Positions 27,091 to 35,725 of a DNA stretch of 64,000 nucleotides are shown here, piece by piece. The notes beneath the pieces were generated by a model. That model made no database searches and was not told the origin of the DNA. It worked only from the letters and a program-made list of their open reading frames with translations. This stretch comes from Bacillota bacterium (lineage in GTDB: Bacteria; Bacillota; UBA4882; UBA8346), in the NCBI GenBank assembly GCA_023394955.1, contig JAEWZY010000065.1, forward strand, positions 25,467 to 89,466, read 5' to 3'. A program made the position numbers and the translations under genes. Numbering within the stretch: the first letter of the stretch is position 1; every line of letters starts with the position of its first letter.

Positions 27091-27707
27091 AATACTCTGA
27101 TCCATTTATCAAGAGGTAATAATAGAATACCGATAATTAAGAGAATATGACATAAGGCAAAAATAATTACCTCCGAAAAAAGAGGAGGACGCCTGAAGAG
27201 AATAACAAGATGACTTCCGTAGATATGTTCTGGAAGAGCCACCGGATTAATAAGATGCCACATTATATCTAAAAATCCTGAAAAAATTAAGAGCATACCG
27301 CAGACAGGAATTTTTATTGTATTTCCCGGAGTCCCCCCGCCCATCCGATAGGCAAAAGAAGTCGCGAATGTAATCATCGGGTAATTTAATAAGTATAATG
27401 CGGTATAAAATTCCCCAAAAGCAACCTTATCAATTTCGGCCCCAAAGTACCCATAGTAACTAATCCGAGGTATGATATAGCCAAGAAATACGATAAAAGG
27501 AAGTATTGTCAATATATATCCGTTTTTTAGCTTATTAGGAAAAGTTGCAATACCCACGATAATAAAGGCGAAAATTAGGAACTTAAAAACCAAATCCCAT
27601 ATTGTGCTAATATATTGGTTGCGAGGAATAAAAAACCAAATCGCAAAGAACCCTAAAAGACCCAAGAGCATACAAATAGCCCAAAACCAATTTTTTAAAA
27701 ATTTCAT
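27024..27707 (-). CDS. Unknown polytopic membrane protein with an altered C-terminus
   Basis: A 227-residue protein with about six membrane helices (for example residues 5-27, 35-58, 65-85, 105-125, 137-158, 180-200). The segment HIYGSHLVILFRRPP between helices is distinctive, but I do not recognise the family. The final ~20 residues (ending KRFGGSWHRRL) run antisense through the flavodoxin remnant and look unlike the rest, so the original C-terminus may have been replaced by a deletion. It is 38 nt downstream of the GT2 genes and might belong to the same envelope-glycan cluster. Confidence 0.65.
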   Translation of the reverse strand: MKFLKNWFWAICMLLGLLGFFAIWFFIPRNQYISTIWDLVFKFLIFAFIIVGIATFPNKLKNGYILTILPFIVFLGYIIPRISYYGYFGAEIDKVAFGEFYTALYLLNYPMITFATSFAYRMGGGTPGNTIKIPVCGMLLIFSGFLDIMWHLINPVALPEHIYGSHLVILFRRPPLFSEVIIFALCHILLIIGILLLPLDKWIRVLVEKCNLALDTKRFGGSWHRRL

Positions 27708-27745
27708 TTAAATCCTCCTTAACATTATTATTGTTATAGAATTTA

Positions 27746-28564
27746 CTACAACCGCAATGTTGCTTTTAAACGATAAAATTGAATTGCTTTTTGTAACACT
27801 TTATCATTACTGAATTTGTTTCCAAAATACCGTAGATTATTTAATTCCTCCTTGCTTTTTTCCGCTTTATTGCGGTTGTGCATAATATGGTAATTTACGA
27901 TCGTATCATCGGAAATATATTTAGCATTGGCTTTTGCCAGGCGATATCCTAGGTCGGTATCTTCATAACCCCAGCCGGTAAAATTTTGGTCAAAACCTCC
28001 CACTCTATCAAGCAAAGTTTTGTCAACAGAAGCATTCCCGGTTATAAAGCCAATGTATCGTAAAGGATGGTAAGGATTTTTTAAGAATAATTTTTTGATA
28101 CTATAATAGAATTCTTTTTTTGAGTTTTCTTGAATTGTTTTAATGACCTCAAAAAAACTATTTTCATTACATAATTGCTCAATGACTGATTCCGTAAGTT
28201 TTGTATCCATTCTTTCTCCCAATACAACACAATCTTCTTGATGTCTAGCTAAATGTTTGGAGATAAAATTTGGAGCGGGGATTCGATCATCATCGACAAA
28301 AATGATAACATCTCCGGTAGCTCTTTCGATTCCTCTATTCCTGGCAGCTCCTCTGCCAATGTTTGTTTCACAGAAGATTTTAATGGGTTCAAAAGTAAAT
28401 TTCATCGCTTCGAAGGACGAAATCGTGTCCGGACTGCAACCATCAAAAACAATAATGACCTCCATGTTTTGGTCTACTTGATTTTCCAGTCCTTTGACGG
28501 CTAATTTTAACCTTGAATTCTTATCTTTAGTAGGAATGATAATACTACATTTTTTAGTTCCCAC
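27746..28564 (-). CDS. Family 2 glycosyltransferase
   Basis: A 272-residue GT-A fold enzyme. The family start IIIPTKDKNSRLKLAVKGLE is followed by EVIIVFDGCS, then GRGAARNRGIERA and the metal-binding DDD (IFVDDDRIPAPNF). The acceptor-side GGFDQNFTGWGYEDTDLGYR holds the catalytic ED motif. It transfers a sugar from a nucleotide-sugar to a polymer or lipid carrier. It is 8 nt from a paralogue of similar design (28573-29415) and belongs to the envelope-glycan cluster with the flippase and UbiA gene. Sugar and linkage are unknown. Confidence 0.9.
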   Translation of the reverse strand: MGTKKCSIIIPTKDKNSRLKLAVKGLENQVDQNMEVIIVFDGCSPDTISSFEAMKFTFEPIKIFCETNIGRGAARNRGIERATGDVIIFVDDDRIPAPNFISKHLARHQEDCVVLGERMDTKLTESVIEQLCNENSFFEVIKTIQENSKKEFYYSIKKLFLKNPYHPLRYIGFITGNASVDKTLLDRVGGFDQNFTGWGYEDTDLGYRLAKANAKYISDDTIVNYHIMHNRNKAEKSKEELNNLRYFGNKFSNDKVLQKAIQFYRLKATLRL

Positions 28565-28572
28565 AAATATTA

Positions 28573-29415
28573 TTAGCCTCCTTTTTGCTTATGATATATG
28601 ATATTTTCTTTTAAGATTAGCAATCGTATCCACGCTTGGGCGATAATTTCCCGATGTTCTTTTAAGAAATGCTTCAAATTTATAATTGATTCGTTTAGCT
28701 TTTGAGGATCATTACCGCCGTGCGCCAAATGGTAGCCCACTATCGAAGAATTTTTTCGAAATTGTAATCCGCGTTTGTGGAGACGATAAGCTAACTCAAT
28801 ATCTTCATGTCCCCAACCTTTAAAATTTTCATCAAATCCCCCTACCTCTAATAGATCCTTTTTATTCACCGAACCATTGTTGGTAAAAAAGAGCAACCAT
28901 TTTAACGAAAAATGATTTCCGAATATTTTGAATAAGGTATTAATAAAAACCGGTTTGTAAATTAGACGTGATTTTTCATTAAGAAACGAAAGATCACCCC
29001 AAATTTTCTCTCCGAAGTACAACTCTTCGATCTCAGTTTCATAAAGAAAGGTATCCTTGGTTATCCCCATTAACACCCATCTTTGATTATAGCCGGACAG
29101 ATGTTTTAACACAAAGTCTTTAGCGGGAATCACGTCATCATCCATGAAAATTATACGTTCGCCGTTGGCCCGGTTAATGCCAAGATTTCTAGCGGCTGAA
29201 CGCCCCATGTTTTTTTCAATCAGAATTATTTGAGGTTGGTAGGTGAAATTTAGTTTGTAAAAGGCCTCCATGGTTTGACTACTGTTGCCGTCAAATACTA
29301 CGATAACTTCGATACTATCATCCACCTGTTTTTCCAGGGCTTTCAAAACCAGCCTTAACCGGGTAATTTTATCTTTGGTCGGAATAATAATACTGGCTCT
29401 AATTTTATTTTTCAT
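28573..29415 (-). CDS. Family 2 glycosyltransferase (paralogue)
   Basis: A 280-residue GT2 enzyme, very similar in layout to its neighbour: SIIIPTKDKITRLRLVLKALE, EVIVVFDGNS, GRSAARNLGINRA, FMDDDVIPAKDFVLKHLSG and GGFDENFKGWGHEDIELAYR. Tandem duplication followed by divergence is the simplest view, with the two enzymes adding successive or alternative sugars to one glycan. It follows the flippase gene by 22 nt on the same strand. Confidence 0.9.
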   Translation of the reverse strand: MKNKIRASIIIPTKDKITRLRLVLKALEKQVDDSIEVIVVFDGNSSQTMEAFYKLNFTYQPQIILIEKNMGRSAARNLGINRANGERIIFMDDDVIPAKDFVLKHLSGYNQRWVLMGITKDTFLYETEIEELYFGEKIWGDLSFLNEKSRLIYKPVFINTLFKIFGNHFSLKWLLFFTNNGSVNKKDLLEVGGFDENFKGWGHEDIELAYRLHKRGLQFRKNSSIVGYHLAHGGNDPQKLNESIINLKHFLKEHREIIAQAWIRLLILKENIIYHKQKGG

Positions 29416-29437
29416 AATTTCACCAACTTCATAAAGA

Positions 29438-30778
29438 TTAATTACGAATTGTTCTTTTACTCCTGGAGAATAGTCGAAAGCAAATTTCCATTGAAAGTAT
29501 TAGTAACAAGTTTGTTAAGGCCACACTCACCAATGCCCCGGCCAAATTCCAATACTTAGTAGCTATCAATTGTAAAGAAAGTGAAACAGGTAAGATTAAT
29601 AGAATTGTAAAACCGGTCATTAACGCGCTTTTATTTCCTTCCATATTGTAGATGGATAGATTAATCTGGTAAATAGTGTATAAGGCGATACTTATTGAAG
29701 ATAAAGCAACATAGAGATAGTTTAGTTGATAATTATGACCGAAAAGCTTGATAAAAACAATGATTGCCAAGCTTGAACCAGTGATAATCACAAACAGGAT
29801 CAGAGGTGAATAAACTCGTATCTTTCTTTTTACCAATTGATTATTGTTTGTTTGAGCGATAAGTGGTACGAAAACTACTAAAAATACCTCATAAAAAAGG
29901 ACCGAAAAAATATTTTTAATGAATCCCTGATAAGCGTTGTATAAGCCAACCTGCTCCGGAATACAAAAATAATTAACAAAAAATATATCGCTCACAAAAA
30001 GCAAACCTCCTAAAAACATGCTGATTGAGCTAGTAATTCCATACTGGTAAATTTTTTTGATGATCGCCCAGTTGATTTTGGTCAAAATTTTAACCCTGAT
30101 CCGAATTATGACAAGTACGCTGAATAAAATTTGAGAAACAGCTAAACTAAGAAAATAATATTTCAAACTCTTTTTATGAAATCCCCAATAAAAAAGGACA
30201 ATCATTAATAAATTAACAATAGTTGTAATCATTCTAAACTTACAAATGTCACTAAAAAGTTTCTGCCCACGTAAATAAGATTCGCTTAAAGCGCTAAAAC
30301 TGATAAAAACAGCCATTATGATTCCGGTTTTCCAGAGGTAATTCGAAATATTTAGTTGGTGGACGAAAAAAGGAAAGACACTTAGAAAAAGAATAACCAA
30401 CAATGAAACCGAAAAAAAACTACCTAGTGCGGAATAAAATATCAATTCATTCCGCTCCGTTTCACCACTAATCGGTAAATACTTATACATTGAACTATGA
30501 ACACCTAACAGCATTGGCACAAAAACAAGATAGGAAAGATTATTGATAATTCCAATCTGACCGAATTCCGACGAGGTAATTGTCCTAACGGTAATAATTG
30601 TAACAATTGTCAAAAACAGACTAGCGATTATTTTATAGATCAAGACTTCACTAAAATTGGTTAAGAAATTTTTAAGAAGTTGATTTCCGGTGATGAACTG
30701 GGAATAAGCATCTTTAAGAATGGTAAATTTCAAAATTCTTTTAATTTGAAAACTCATAGATTGCCTCAAAAAAAACAT
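29438..30778 (-). CDS. Polysaccharide flippase (Wzx/MATE-like)
   Basis: A 446-residue protein with about twelve to fourteen membrane helices, typical for oligosaccharide-lipid flippases of the MOP superfamily. Starting around residue 35 a helix pair is followed by VRTITSSEFGQIGIINNLSY, the usual beginning of Wzx proteins. Such proteins turn lipid-linked sugars to the outer face of the membrane for polymer export. It lies between the UbiA-type gene (8 nt) and two GT2 enzymes, which supports the function. The C-terminus ends in a charged tail (RSKRTIRN). Confidence 0.85.
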   Translation of the reverse strand: MFFLRQSMSFQIKRILKFTILKDAYSQFITGNQLLKNFLTNFSEVLIYKIIASLFLTIVTIITVRTITSSEFGQIGIINNLSYLVFVPMLLGVHSSMYKYLPISGETERNELIFYSALGSFFSVSLLVILFLSVFPFFVHQLNISNYLWKTGIIMAVFISFSALSESYLRGQKLFSDICKFRMITTIVNLLMIVLFYWGFHKKSLKYYFLSLAVSQILFSVLVIIRIRVKILTKINWAIIKKIYQYGITSSISMFLGGLLFVSDIFFVNYFCIPEQVGLYNAYQGFIKNIFSVLFYEVFLVVFVPLIAQTNNNQLVKRKIRVYSPLILFVIITGSSLAIIVFIKLFGHNYQLNYLYVALSSISIALYTIYQINLSIYNMEGNKSALMTGFTILLILPVSLSLQLIATKYWNLAGALVSVALTNLLLILSMEICFRLFSRSKRTIRN

Positions 30779-30786
30779 TTATTAAT

Positions 30787-31734
30787 TCAGACGTTAATTT
30801 GAAATAAAGCTATTTGATAAGAATTAACATAAATTAACCAAAAAGTAACTCCAACCCATAAAACAAAGCTAAACATCAAAATTCTATCGTTTAAGATTGT
30901 ATTGGCCGGATCTCCCCCCGCTTCTTCTTTATATACAAGAAAGAGATATCTAAAAATTGTAAAAATCACAAAGGGAATCGTGCCCATCATCTTAATGCCT
31001 ATCGGACTATAATAAGAATAGAGAGAGTAAGCGATAATTGTTGTTGAAATGGTCATCCCAATTAATTGGTCGATTAACACGTTATGATTATAATCAATTA
31101 ATATTTGGCGGTGGAAAATACCATCTTTCTTAAGTATCAATATCTCCGCTCTTCTTTTACACAACCCTAAAAACAAGGCCAGTAAAAAAGTACACAATAT
31201 TAACCAGGGGGAAGGCGAAACCGGTAAAACTAAAGATCCGGCAAGAACCCTTAATACGAAACCAAAAGCAATTACGAAAATGTCGATAAAAACTACATTT
31301 TTTAACCAAAGTGAGTAGATAATATTTAATGCCATATAAGCCACGAGGATGTAAAAAAAATATAAGTTCAGATTCCAACCGATTACAAGGCTACCGCAGA
31401 GAAACATGACTCCAAAAATTACAGCGTTATGAACTTTAATGACACCTGCCGCCAAAGGCCTATCCTTTTTTTGAGGATGCAGTTTATCCCTTTCACAATC
31501 GATGATGTCATTCAATACATAAACTGAACTGGAGATGCAACAAAAAGCGATAAATGCAACCGTGACCATTACCAATTTTTCAACAATAAAAAGTTGCCCT
31601 GAAAATAGTAGCGCAGCGAAGACAAAAGCATTTTTCAACCATTGTTTAATCCGAAATAATTTCAGAAACGTTCTAACAGTTAATGGTTTGCTTAACAGTA
31701 GGCCGGGACTGGCGCTCATTTTAACTCCATTCAT
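30787..31734 (-). CDS. UbiA-type prenyltransferase, decaprenyl-phosphate phosphoribosyltransferase-like
   Basis: A 315-residue UbiA-superfamily enzyme with about nine membrane helices. The first aspartate motif NDIIDCERDKLHPQKKDRP starts at residue 75, and the second region includes DPANTILNDRILMFSFV. The RIKQWLKN start and the motif context are like Rv3806c, which makes decaprenyl-phosphoryl-5-phosphoribose from PRPP for mycobacterial arabinose donors. Here it would attach a pentose phosphate to a prenyl phosphate, in the membrane. Its neighbours are a PAP2 protein (as in mycobacteria) and envelope glycan genes. The polyprenyl chain and the donor are inferred. Confidence 0.8.
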   Translation of the reverse strand: MNGVKMSASPGLLLSKPLTVRTFLKLFRIKQWLKNAFVFAALLFSGQLFIVEKLVMVTVAFIAFCCISSSVYVLNDIIDCERDKLHPQKKDRPLAAGVIKVHNAVIFGVMFLCGSLVIGWNLNLYFFYILVAYMALNIIYSLWLKNVVFIDIFVIAFGFVLRVLAGSLVLPVSPSPWLILCTFLLALFLGLCKRRAEILILKKDGIFHRQILIDYNHNVLIDQLIGMTISTTIIAYSLYSYYSPIGIKMMGTIPFVIFTIFRYLFLVYKEEAGGDPANTILNDRILMFSFVLWVGVTFWLIYVNSYQIALFQINV

Positions 31735-31776
31735 TCTCCAACTCCTTTCTGGCGATTTCGGATTGCGAACCCAAGA

Positions 31777-32199
31777 TTATTCTAAGAATGCTAATTGGAT
31801 CAGGTAGGTTAATAATGCTACTATGAATCCTAATATACATCCCCCCAAAACCTCAAACCAATTATGCCCTTGGCTTTCTCTTAGATTATAAATATTATTG
31901 GTGGGTAAACTATTTAAAATTTGAGCATATAGGCCTACCGCCCGGCGAATACCGGTTGCATCAATAACTGTTATCATTAATATTGCGCAACCCAATCCCA
32001 CCTCAGGCTCATTCCATCCTTTGCTTAAAATAATGTAAGCCAATGGGGCTGATATAATAGTAGTGTGGGTGGATGGAAAACCTCCGTTCCCTATCTTTCT
32101 TTTTGCTTCCATCCTGCCATAGCCACAATAATTGACCAGATATTTTACGGTTCCCGATACAATCCACCCAATAAAAGGCAGTATAATATAGTAAAACAA
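31777..32199 (-). CDS. Divergent PAP2 family protein (YuiD/DUF212)
   Basis: A 140-residue membrane protein of the DUF212 type. It has a GGFPSTHTTIISAPLAY motif (residues ~42-58) and a C-terminal GHNWFEVLGGCILGFIVALLTYL segment. This corresponds to the two active-site histidine blocks of acid phosphatase-type PAP2 enzymes, with FPSTH and GHNWFEV recognisable. It lies 42 nt upstream of the UbiA gene, so it may dephosphorylate the polyprenyl-phosphoryl-phosphopentose. The YuiD family has no firm biochemical assignment, so this is an inference from context. Confidence 0.8.
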   Translation of the reverse strand: MFYYIILPFIGWIVSGTVKYLVNYCGYGRMEAKRKIGNGGFPSTHTTIISAPLAYIILSKGWNEPEVGLGCAILMITVIDATGIRRAVGLYAQILNSLPTNNIYNLRESQGHNWFEVLGGCILGFIVALLTYLIQLAFLE

Positions 32200-32562
32200 G
32201 ACCGGCTCCTCTTTTCAGTTCTCGTACCGTAACGGCAAAAACCAACTAAGTTTCTGAAATTTATATTTTAATCTTTACTAAGGAATAAATCAGTTTGTTG
32301 TCTGCAACTTGTTTCTCTTCCATATTTTTGTATGATAACCCATATTTTATAAAAAAGGAACTACTAAAAAATATAGACACTTTTACTCTAGGCTCTGATT
32401 GAAAATAAACCTTTTGCACCCGGACTAATCGGACTAATTTATTTTCATATGATTCCCATTATAGTTATGGAACAATGTGAGCATAATCAATACTACCCTG
32501 CCTACCGCTCTCGCCAGCATCTTCCCCTTAATCGAACCATATTAAAGCCGAGTTTGAAAAGG
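32200..32562. other. Gene-free stretch upstream of the PAP2 gene
   Basis: I see no supported gene. One minus-strand frame (~32262-32458) stays open for about 66 codons but has no plausible start, ribosome site or motif. Confidence 0.3.
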
Positions 32563-32592
32563 CGATAAAAATAGCCCGGAAGTCCGGGCTAA
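32563..32592 (-). terminator. Terminator of the AICAR transformylase gene
   Basis: AGCCCGG (32573-32579) and CCGGGCT (32584-32590) form the stem, with a T run on the minus strand. It lies about 35 nt after the stop. Confidence 0.85.
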
Positions 32593-32623
32593 CAGGTTTG
32601 GCTAATTCTATTTAAAAACGTTC

Positions 32624-33793
32624 TTAATGATAAAACAACCGTAAATTAGAGTAAATCATCACAATTCCATACTCATCACAGGCCGCCAATACGCTGTCGT
32701 CCCGCACCGATCCGCCGGGCTGGACAATATAACGGACCCCGCTTTGGTAAGCCCGATCAATATTGTCCCGGAAGGGGAAGAAGGCGTCCGAACCGACGGA
32801 AACCCCTGTTAATCCGGCGAACCATTGTTTCTTTTCCTCCTTGAACAATCTTACCGGTTCTTCGTCAAACATTTCCCGCCATACCTTGAGCTCGTTTTCA
32901 GTAATATCGTCACGCAGATAAAGATCGATGGCATTATCCCGATCCGGTCGGCCTAAGCCTTTTTTAAATTTGAGATTGAAAATCGCGGGATGCTGCCTTA
33001 AGTACCAGAGATCCGCCTTGTCTCCGGCCAGACGGGTGCAGTGAATCCGGGACTGCTGCCCGGCGCCGTTACCGATGACTTGTCCGTCAAAAGCGTAACA
33101 TACGGAATTAGACTGGGTATACTTTAAAGTAATCATCGCAATGATCAGGTCCCGCTTTGCTGCATCGGACAAATTTTTATTGGCGGTCACGATCTCTTGG
33201 AGATCCTCGAAACTAGGGACCTTATTATTTCGCAGTTGTTCAAAGTTGATCCCGAAAATGCTCCTCACTTCGGTATCCCCCGGTTCATAAGCGGGGTCGA
33301 TTTTAACGATGTTATATTTGCCGTTCTTTTTAGTTTTAAGAAGTTCCAATGCTTCGGGAGCGTATCCCGGCGCGATGACCCCGTCGGAGACCTCCCGCTT
33401 CAGGATTTGGGCGGTTGGTAAATCCACCACATCGCTTAAAGCGGCCCAATCGCCGAAAGAAGACATCCGGTCCGCTCCCCTGGCTCGGGAATAGGCCGCG
33501 GCTAATGGCGATAAGTCCAAATCCTCGACAAAGTAAGCTTTTTTTAAAGCGTCACTCAGCGGCAAACCGATAGCGGCCCCAGCCGGGCTGACATGTTTAA
33601 AGGAAGCGGCGGCGGGTGTCTTTAAGACCTGCTTCAATTCTTTCACCAGTTGCCAGGAGTTGACGGCGTCCATGAAGTTAATGTAACCGGGATTGCCGTT
33701 CAATACTTCCAAAGGCAATTCGCCCTGGGGAGCGTAGATTTGGGCCGGTTTTTGGTGGGGATTGCAACCGTACTTGAGGGTGTAAGATTTCAA
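32624..33793 (-). CDS. Stand-alone AICAR transformylase (PurH C-terminal domain only)
   Basis: A 389-residue protein corresponding to the C-terminal domain of PurH, which formylates AICAR to FAICAR with 10-formyl-tetrahydrofolate. The catalytic Lys-His pair is K66-H67 in SFKHVSPAGAAIG. The start KYGCNPHQKPAQIY and the RADGQVIGNGAGQQSR-type segment (here DGQVIGNGAGQQSRIH) also match. The N-terminal IMP cyclohydrolase (MGS-like) domain of bifunctional PurH (~520 aa) is absent; I saw no such domain elsewhere in the window. Single-domain forms exist in some Firmicutes. No other purine genes are adjacent. Confidence 0.9.
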   Translation of the reverse strand: MKSYTLKYGCNPHQKPAQIYAPQGELPLEVLNGNPGYINFMDAVNSWQLVKELKQVLKTPAAASFKHVSPAGAAIGLPLSDALKKAYFVEDLDLSPLAAAYSRARGADRMSSFGDWAALSDVVDLPTAQILKREVSDGVIAPGYAPEALELLKTKKNGKYNIVKIDPAYEPGDTEVRSIFGINFEQLRNNKVPSFEDLQEIVTANKNLSDAAKRDLIIAMITLKYTQSNSVCYAFDGQVIGNGAGQQSRIHCTRLAGDKADLWYLRQHPAIFNLKFKKGLGRPDRDNAIDLYLRDDITENELKVWREMFDEEPVRLFKEEKKQWFAGLTGVSVGSDAFFPFRDNIDRAYQSGVRYIVQPGGSVRDDSVLAACDEYGIVMIYSNLRLFYH

Positions 33794-33860
33794 AATAATA
33801 CCTCCGTTGATAAGATTAGTTTAATTTTACTTGCTAAATGGTCATATTTCCTCTTTGATA

Positions 33861-34697
33861 TTAATTAATTTTAAAAATTGGACGTTTACCCTTAAATTTG
33901 GTAAACCCAAATTTATAACCTTGCTTTTTGGCCTCAAAAAGTGGCGTGATTACCGCTCCTTCCGGGTAATAACATATTTTTCTATTAATACACCAAGTCA
34001 TAGGATAATGTCCAAATTCGTCACCTTTAGATGCGGCGATTAACTTTATATCTTTACGATAAAATTCTATACATTTACCGGGGTAGTCGTTTAGTGAATC
34101 TAACTCACCTATACTATACTGTTTCACCCGCCTTTGAAGCTTGATATCATCCTCAAAACCATATTGGACTAGGTCTATAACATAATATTTCTGATTTGTT
34201 TTAATATAATTGAATACATGACCTCCTATGTCAGCCCAATAGTTTATAAATCCCACTTCCTCGTAATCGCCTTCCAACACATACTTTAGTACGTTAGCGT
34301 TGGTGCCACAATTGCCTTTATTAACTAGCAAAGCATTATCGCCGGGACGGTTAAAATGCCAAGTATAAGCGCCTCTATTAACCTTAGTATCACCGCTATA
34401 AGAACCAAATTTGGCTAAGGTAAGATACTGGAGAAGGTCATAAACCGTACTGATGCGTTCGCGGATTTTCTCCGGATTTCGTTCGTCAACCAATAATTGA
34501 ACTGCTTCCGTGGTTAGCTTCGGCATACCCAATCCCGGAGGAAGATTAAAAAATCGGACTGCTTCCGGATTGGGACAATCGATAAGAGTACCTAATTTAT
34601 CATTACTTGAAGCTTCTTCGGCATAGGCTAAATATAAAGAAGAACCAGCAAAAGCCAAGACTAACACGCAAATCAATAAGGTAATTCTATTTTTCAT
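33861..34697 (-). CDS. Exported transglutaminase-like cysteine protein
   Basis: A 278-residue protein with a signal peptide (residues 1-26, AYA-EE junction). A probable Cys-His-Asp triad is C130 in NKGNCGTNANVL, H160 in GGHVFNYIK and D175 in YYVIDLVQYG, which is the order and spacing of transglutaminase/peptidase superfamily folds. It would act outside the membrane, perhaps on cell-wall peptides. Several other Cys residues occur, but no lipobox was seen. The gene is on the same strand as the AICAR transformylase, 67 nt upstream of it, with no sign of joint function. The family assignment is by motif pattern only. Confidence 0.65.
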   Translation of the reverse strand: MKNRITLLICVLVLAFAGSSLYLAYAEEASSNDKLGTLIDCPNPEAVRFFNLPPGLGMPKLTTEAVQLLVDERNPEKIRERISTVYDLLQYLTLAKFGSYSGDTKVNRGAYTWHFNRPGDNALLVNKGNCGTNANVLKYVLEGDYEEVGFINYWADIGGHVFNYIKTNQKYYVIDLVQYGFEDDIKLQRRVKQYSIGELDSLNDYPGKCIEFYRKDIKLIAASKGDEFGHYPMTWCINRKICYYPEGAVITPLFEAKKQGYKFGFTKFKGKRPIFKIN

Positions 34698-34819
34698 TCA
34701 TATCCCTCCAGTCGTACTTGAGAGTGTCAATATAATACGTCCTTAATTTTACATTATTTTCTAGCTAAGTACAACCTAACTTTATGCGGAACAGTAATTT
34801 TCCTACCATTTTCTTTATA

Positions 34820-35506
34820 TTACAGATCCTTAAAACCAACCAATAATGCCCCATTATGCTTTTCACTATAATGTTCGTAAACTACCTTAATCCGTTGAAA
34901 TCCGGCGTCATTCATTATTTTGGTCTCGGTCTGCGCTGAGCAAGGGATATCAATATGATAAAACATTCCTTTTTTTAAGATACCGGATTTCTTGAGTCGA
35001 AGATATTTTTCAAGCATCTCCCCCTCTTCTTTCTCAGGGACCAGATAATCGTCGTTAATAAATTTACCACCCGTTTTCAAGGAACTGAGTATTTGTTTGT
35101 ATAACGGTAGTTTCCTCTCAGGCAGCCAATGATGCATAGTAGCGGAAGCGACAACGTAATCGAATCTATTCAGGCCAAAATCATAGTCAAAGTATGACGC
35201 TTTGATGAGTCCGATTTGATCCGAAACATCTTGATACTTCTTCCGAAGTGATTCAAGCATGTCGCCGGAGAGGTCGATACCTAAAAACTGGGCATTAGGG
35301 GTTCTTTTCAAGATATACTCGATTTCCAGTCCGGTACCGCAACCCAAATCTAAAATTCGAACCGGTTGATCGGTAACCTCAAATTCCTCGGCTAATAAGA
35401 TTTTTTCCTGATGATAGTTGGGATTTTCCATCATATGAGCTTCGTAACTGGATACTCTGGCGTTAAAGAAAGTAGCCATTTCTTCGGGGACGGGAAAATG
35501 ACTCAT
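34820..35506 (-). CDS. SAM-dependent class I methyltransferase
   Basis: A 228-residue methyltransferase. Motif I is ILDLGCGTGLEIEYIL (residues ~50-65), the acidic end of strand beta-2 is FLGIDLSGDML, and motif IV-like YVVASATMHHWLPE is present. The substrate is not predictable; the motif layout is like small-molecule and tRNA methyltransferases of the Methyltransf_25/11 kind. It stands alone between the exported transglutaminase-like gene and the sugar operon. Confidence 0.85.
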   Translation of the reverse strand: MSHFPVPEEMATFFNARVSSYEAHMMENPNYHQEKILLAEEFEVTDQPVRILDLGCGTGLEIEYILKRTPNAQFLGIDLSGDMLESLRKKYQDVSDQIGLIKASYFDYDFGLNRFDYVVASATMHHWLPERKLPLYKQILSSLKTGGKFINDDYLVPEKEEGEMLEKYLRLKKSGILKKGMFYHIDIPCSAQTETKIMNDAGFQRIKVVYEHYSEKHNGALLVGFKDL

Positions 35507-35632
35507 AAAACCTTCCTCCGATTTACTTTTCCGTTCAAACCTGACTCATACAGTTTACCATATATTAATCTGAGTTAACATATACTAAACTCAGGGGTTT
35601 ATCATTATCGATCACAATGTAGGATACAACAA

Positions 35633-35664
35633 TTAAAACCGTGGTATTTTGGCCACGGTCTTTG
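35633..35664 (-). terminator. Terminator at the end of the sugar-import operon
   Basis: ACCGTGG and CCACGGT arms form a stem, with AAAA/TTTT flanks so the minus strand ends in a T run. It is about 60 nt after the aldo/keto reductase stop. Confidence 0.75.
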
Positions 35665-35725
35665 GGATTAAGGGGGTGATTCGGTTTTAAAATTCTTACC
35701 TGAGTTAACCATATAATCACTACGA

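Noticed and set aside
32262..32458. Minus-strand frame of ~66 codons before the AICAR transformylase terminator
   Set aside because: It has no plausible start, no ribosome site and no protein-like motif.
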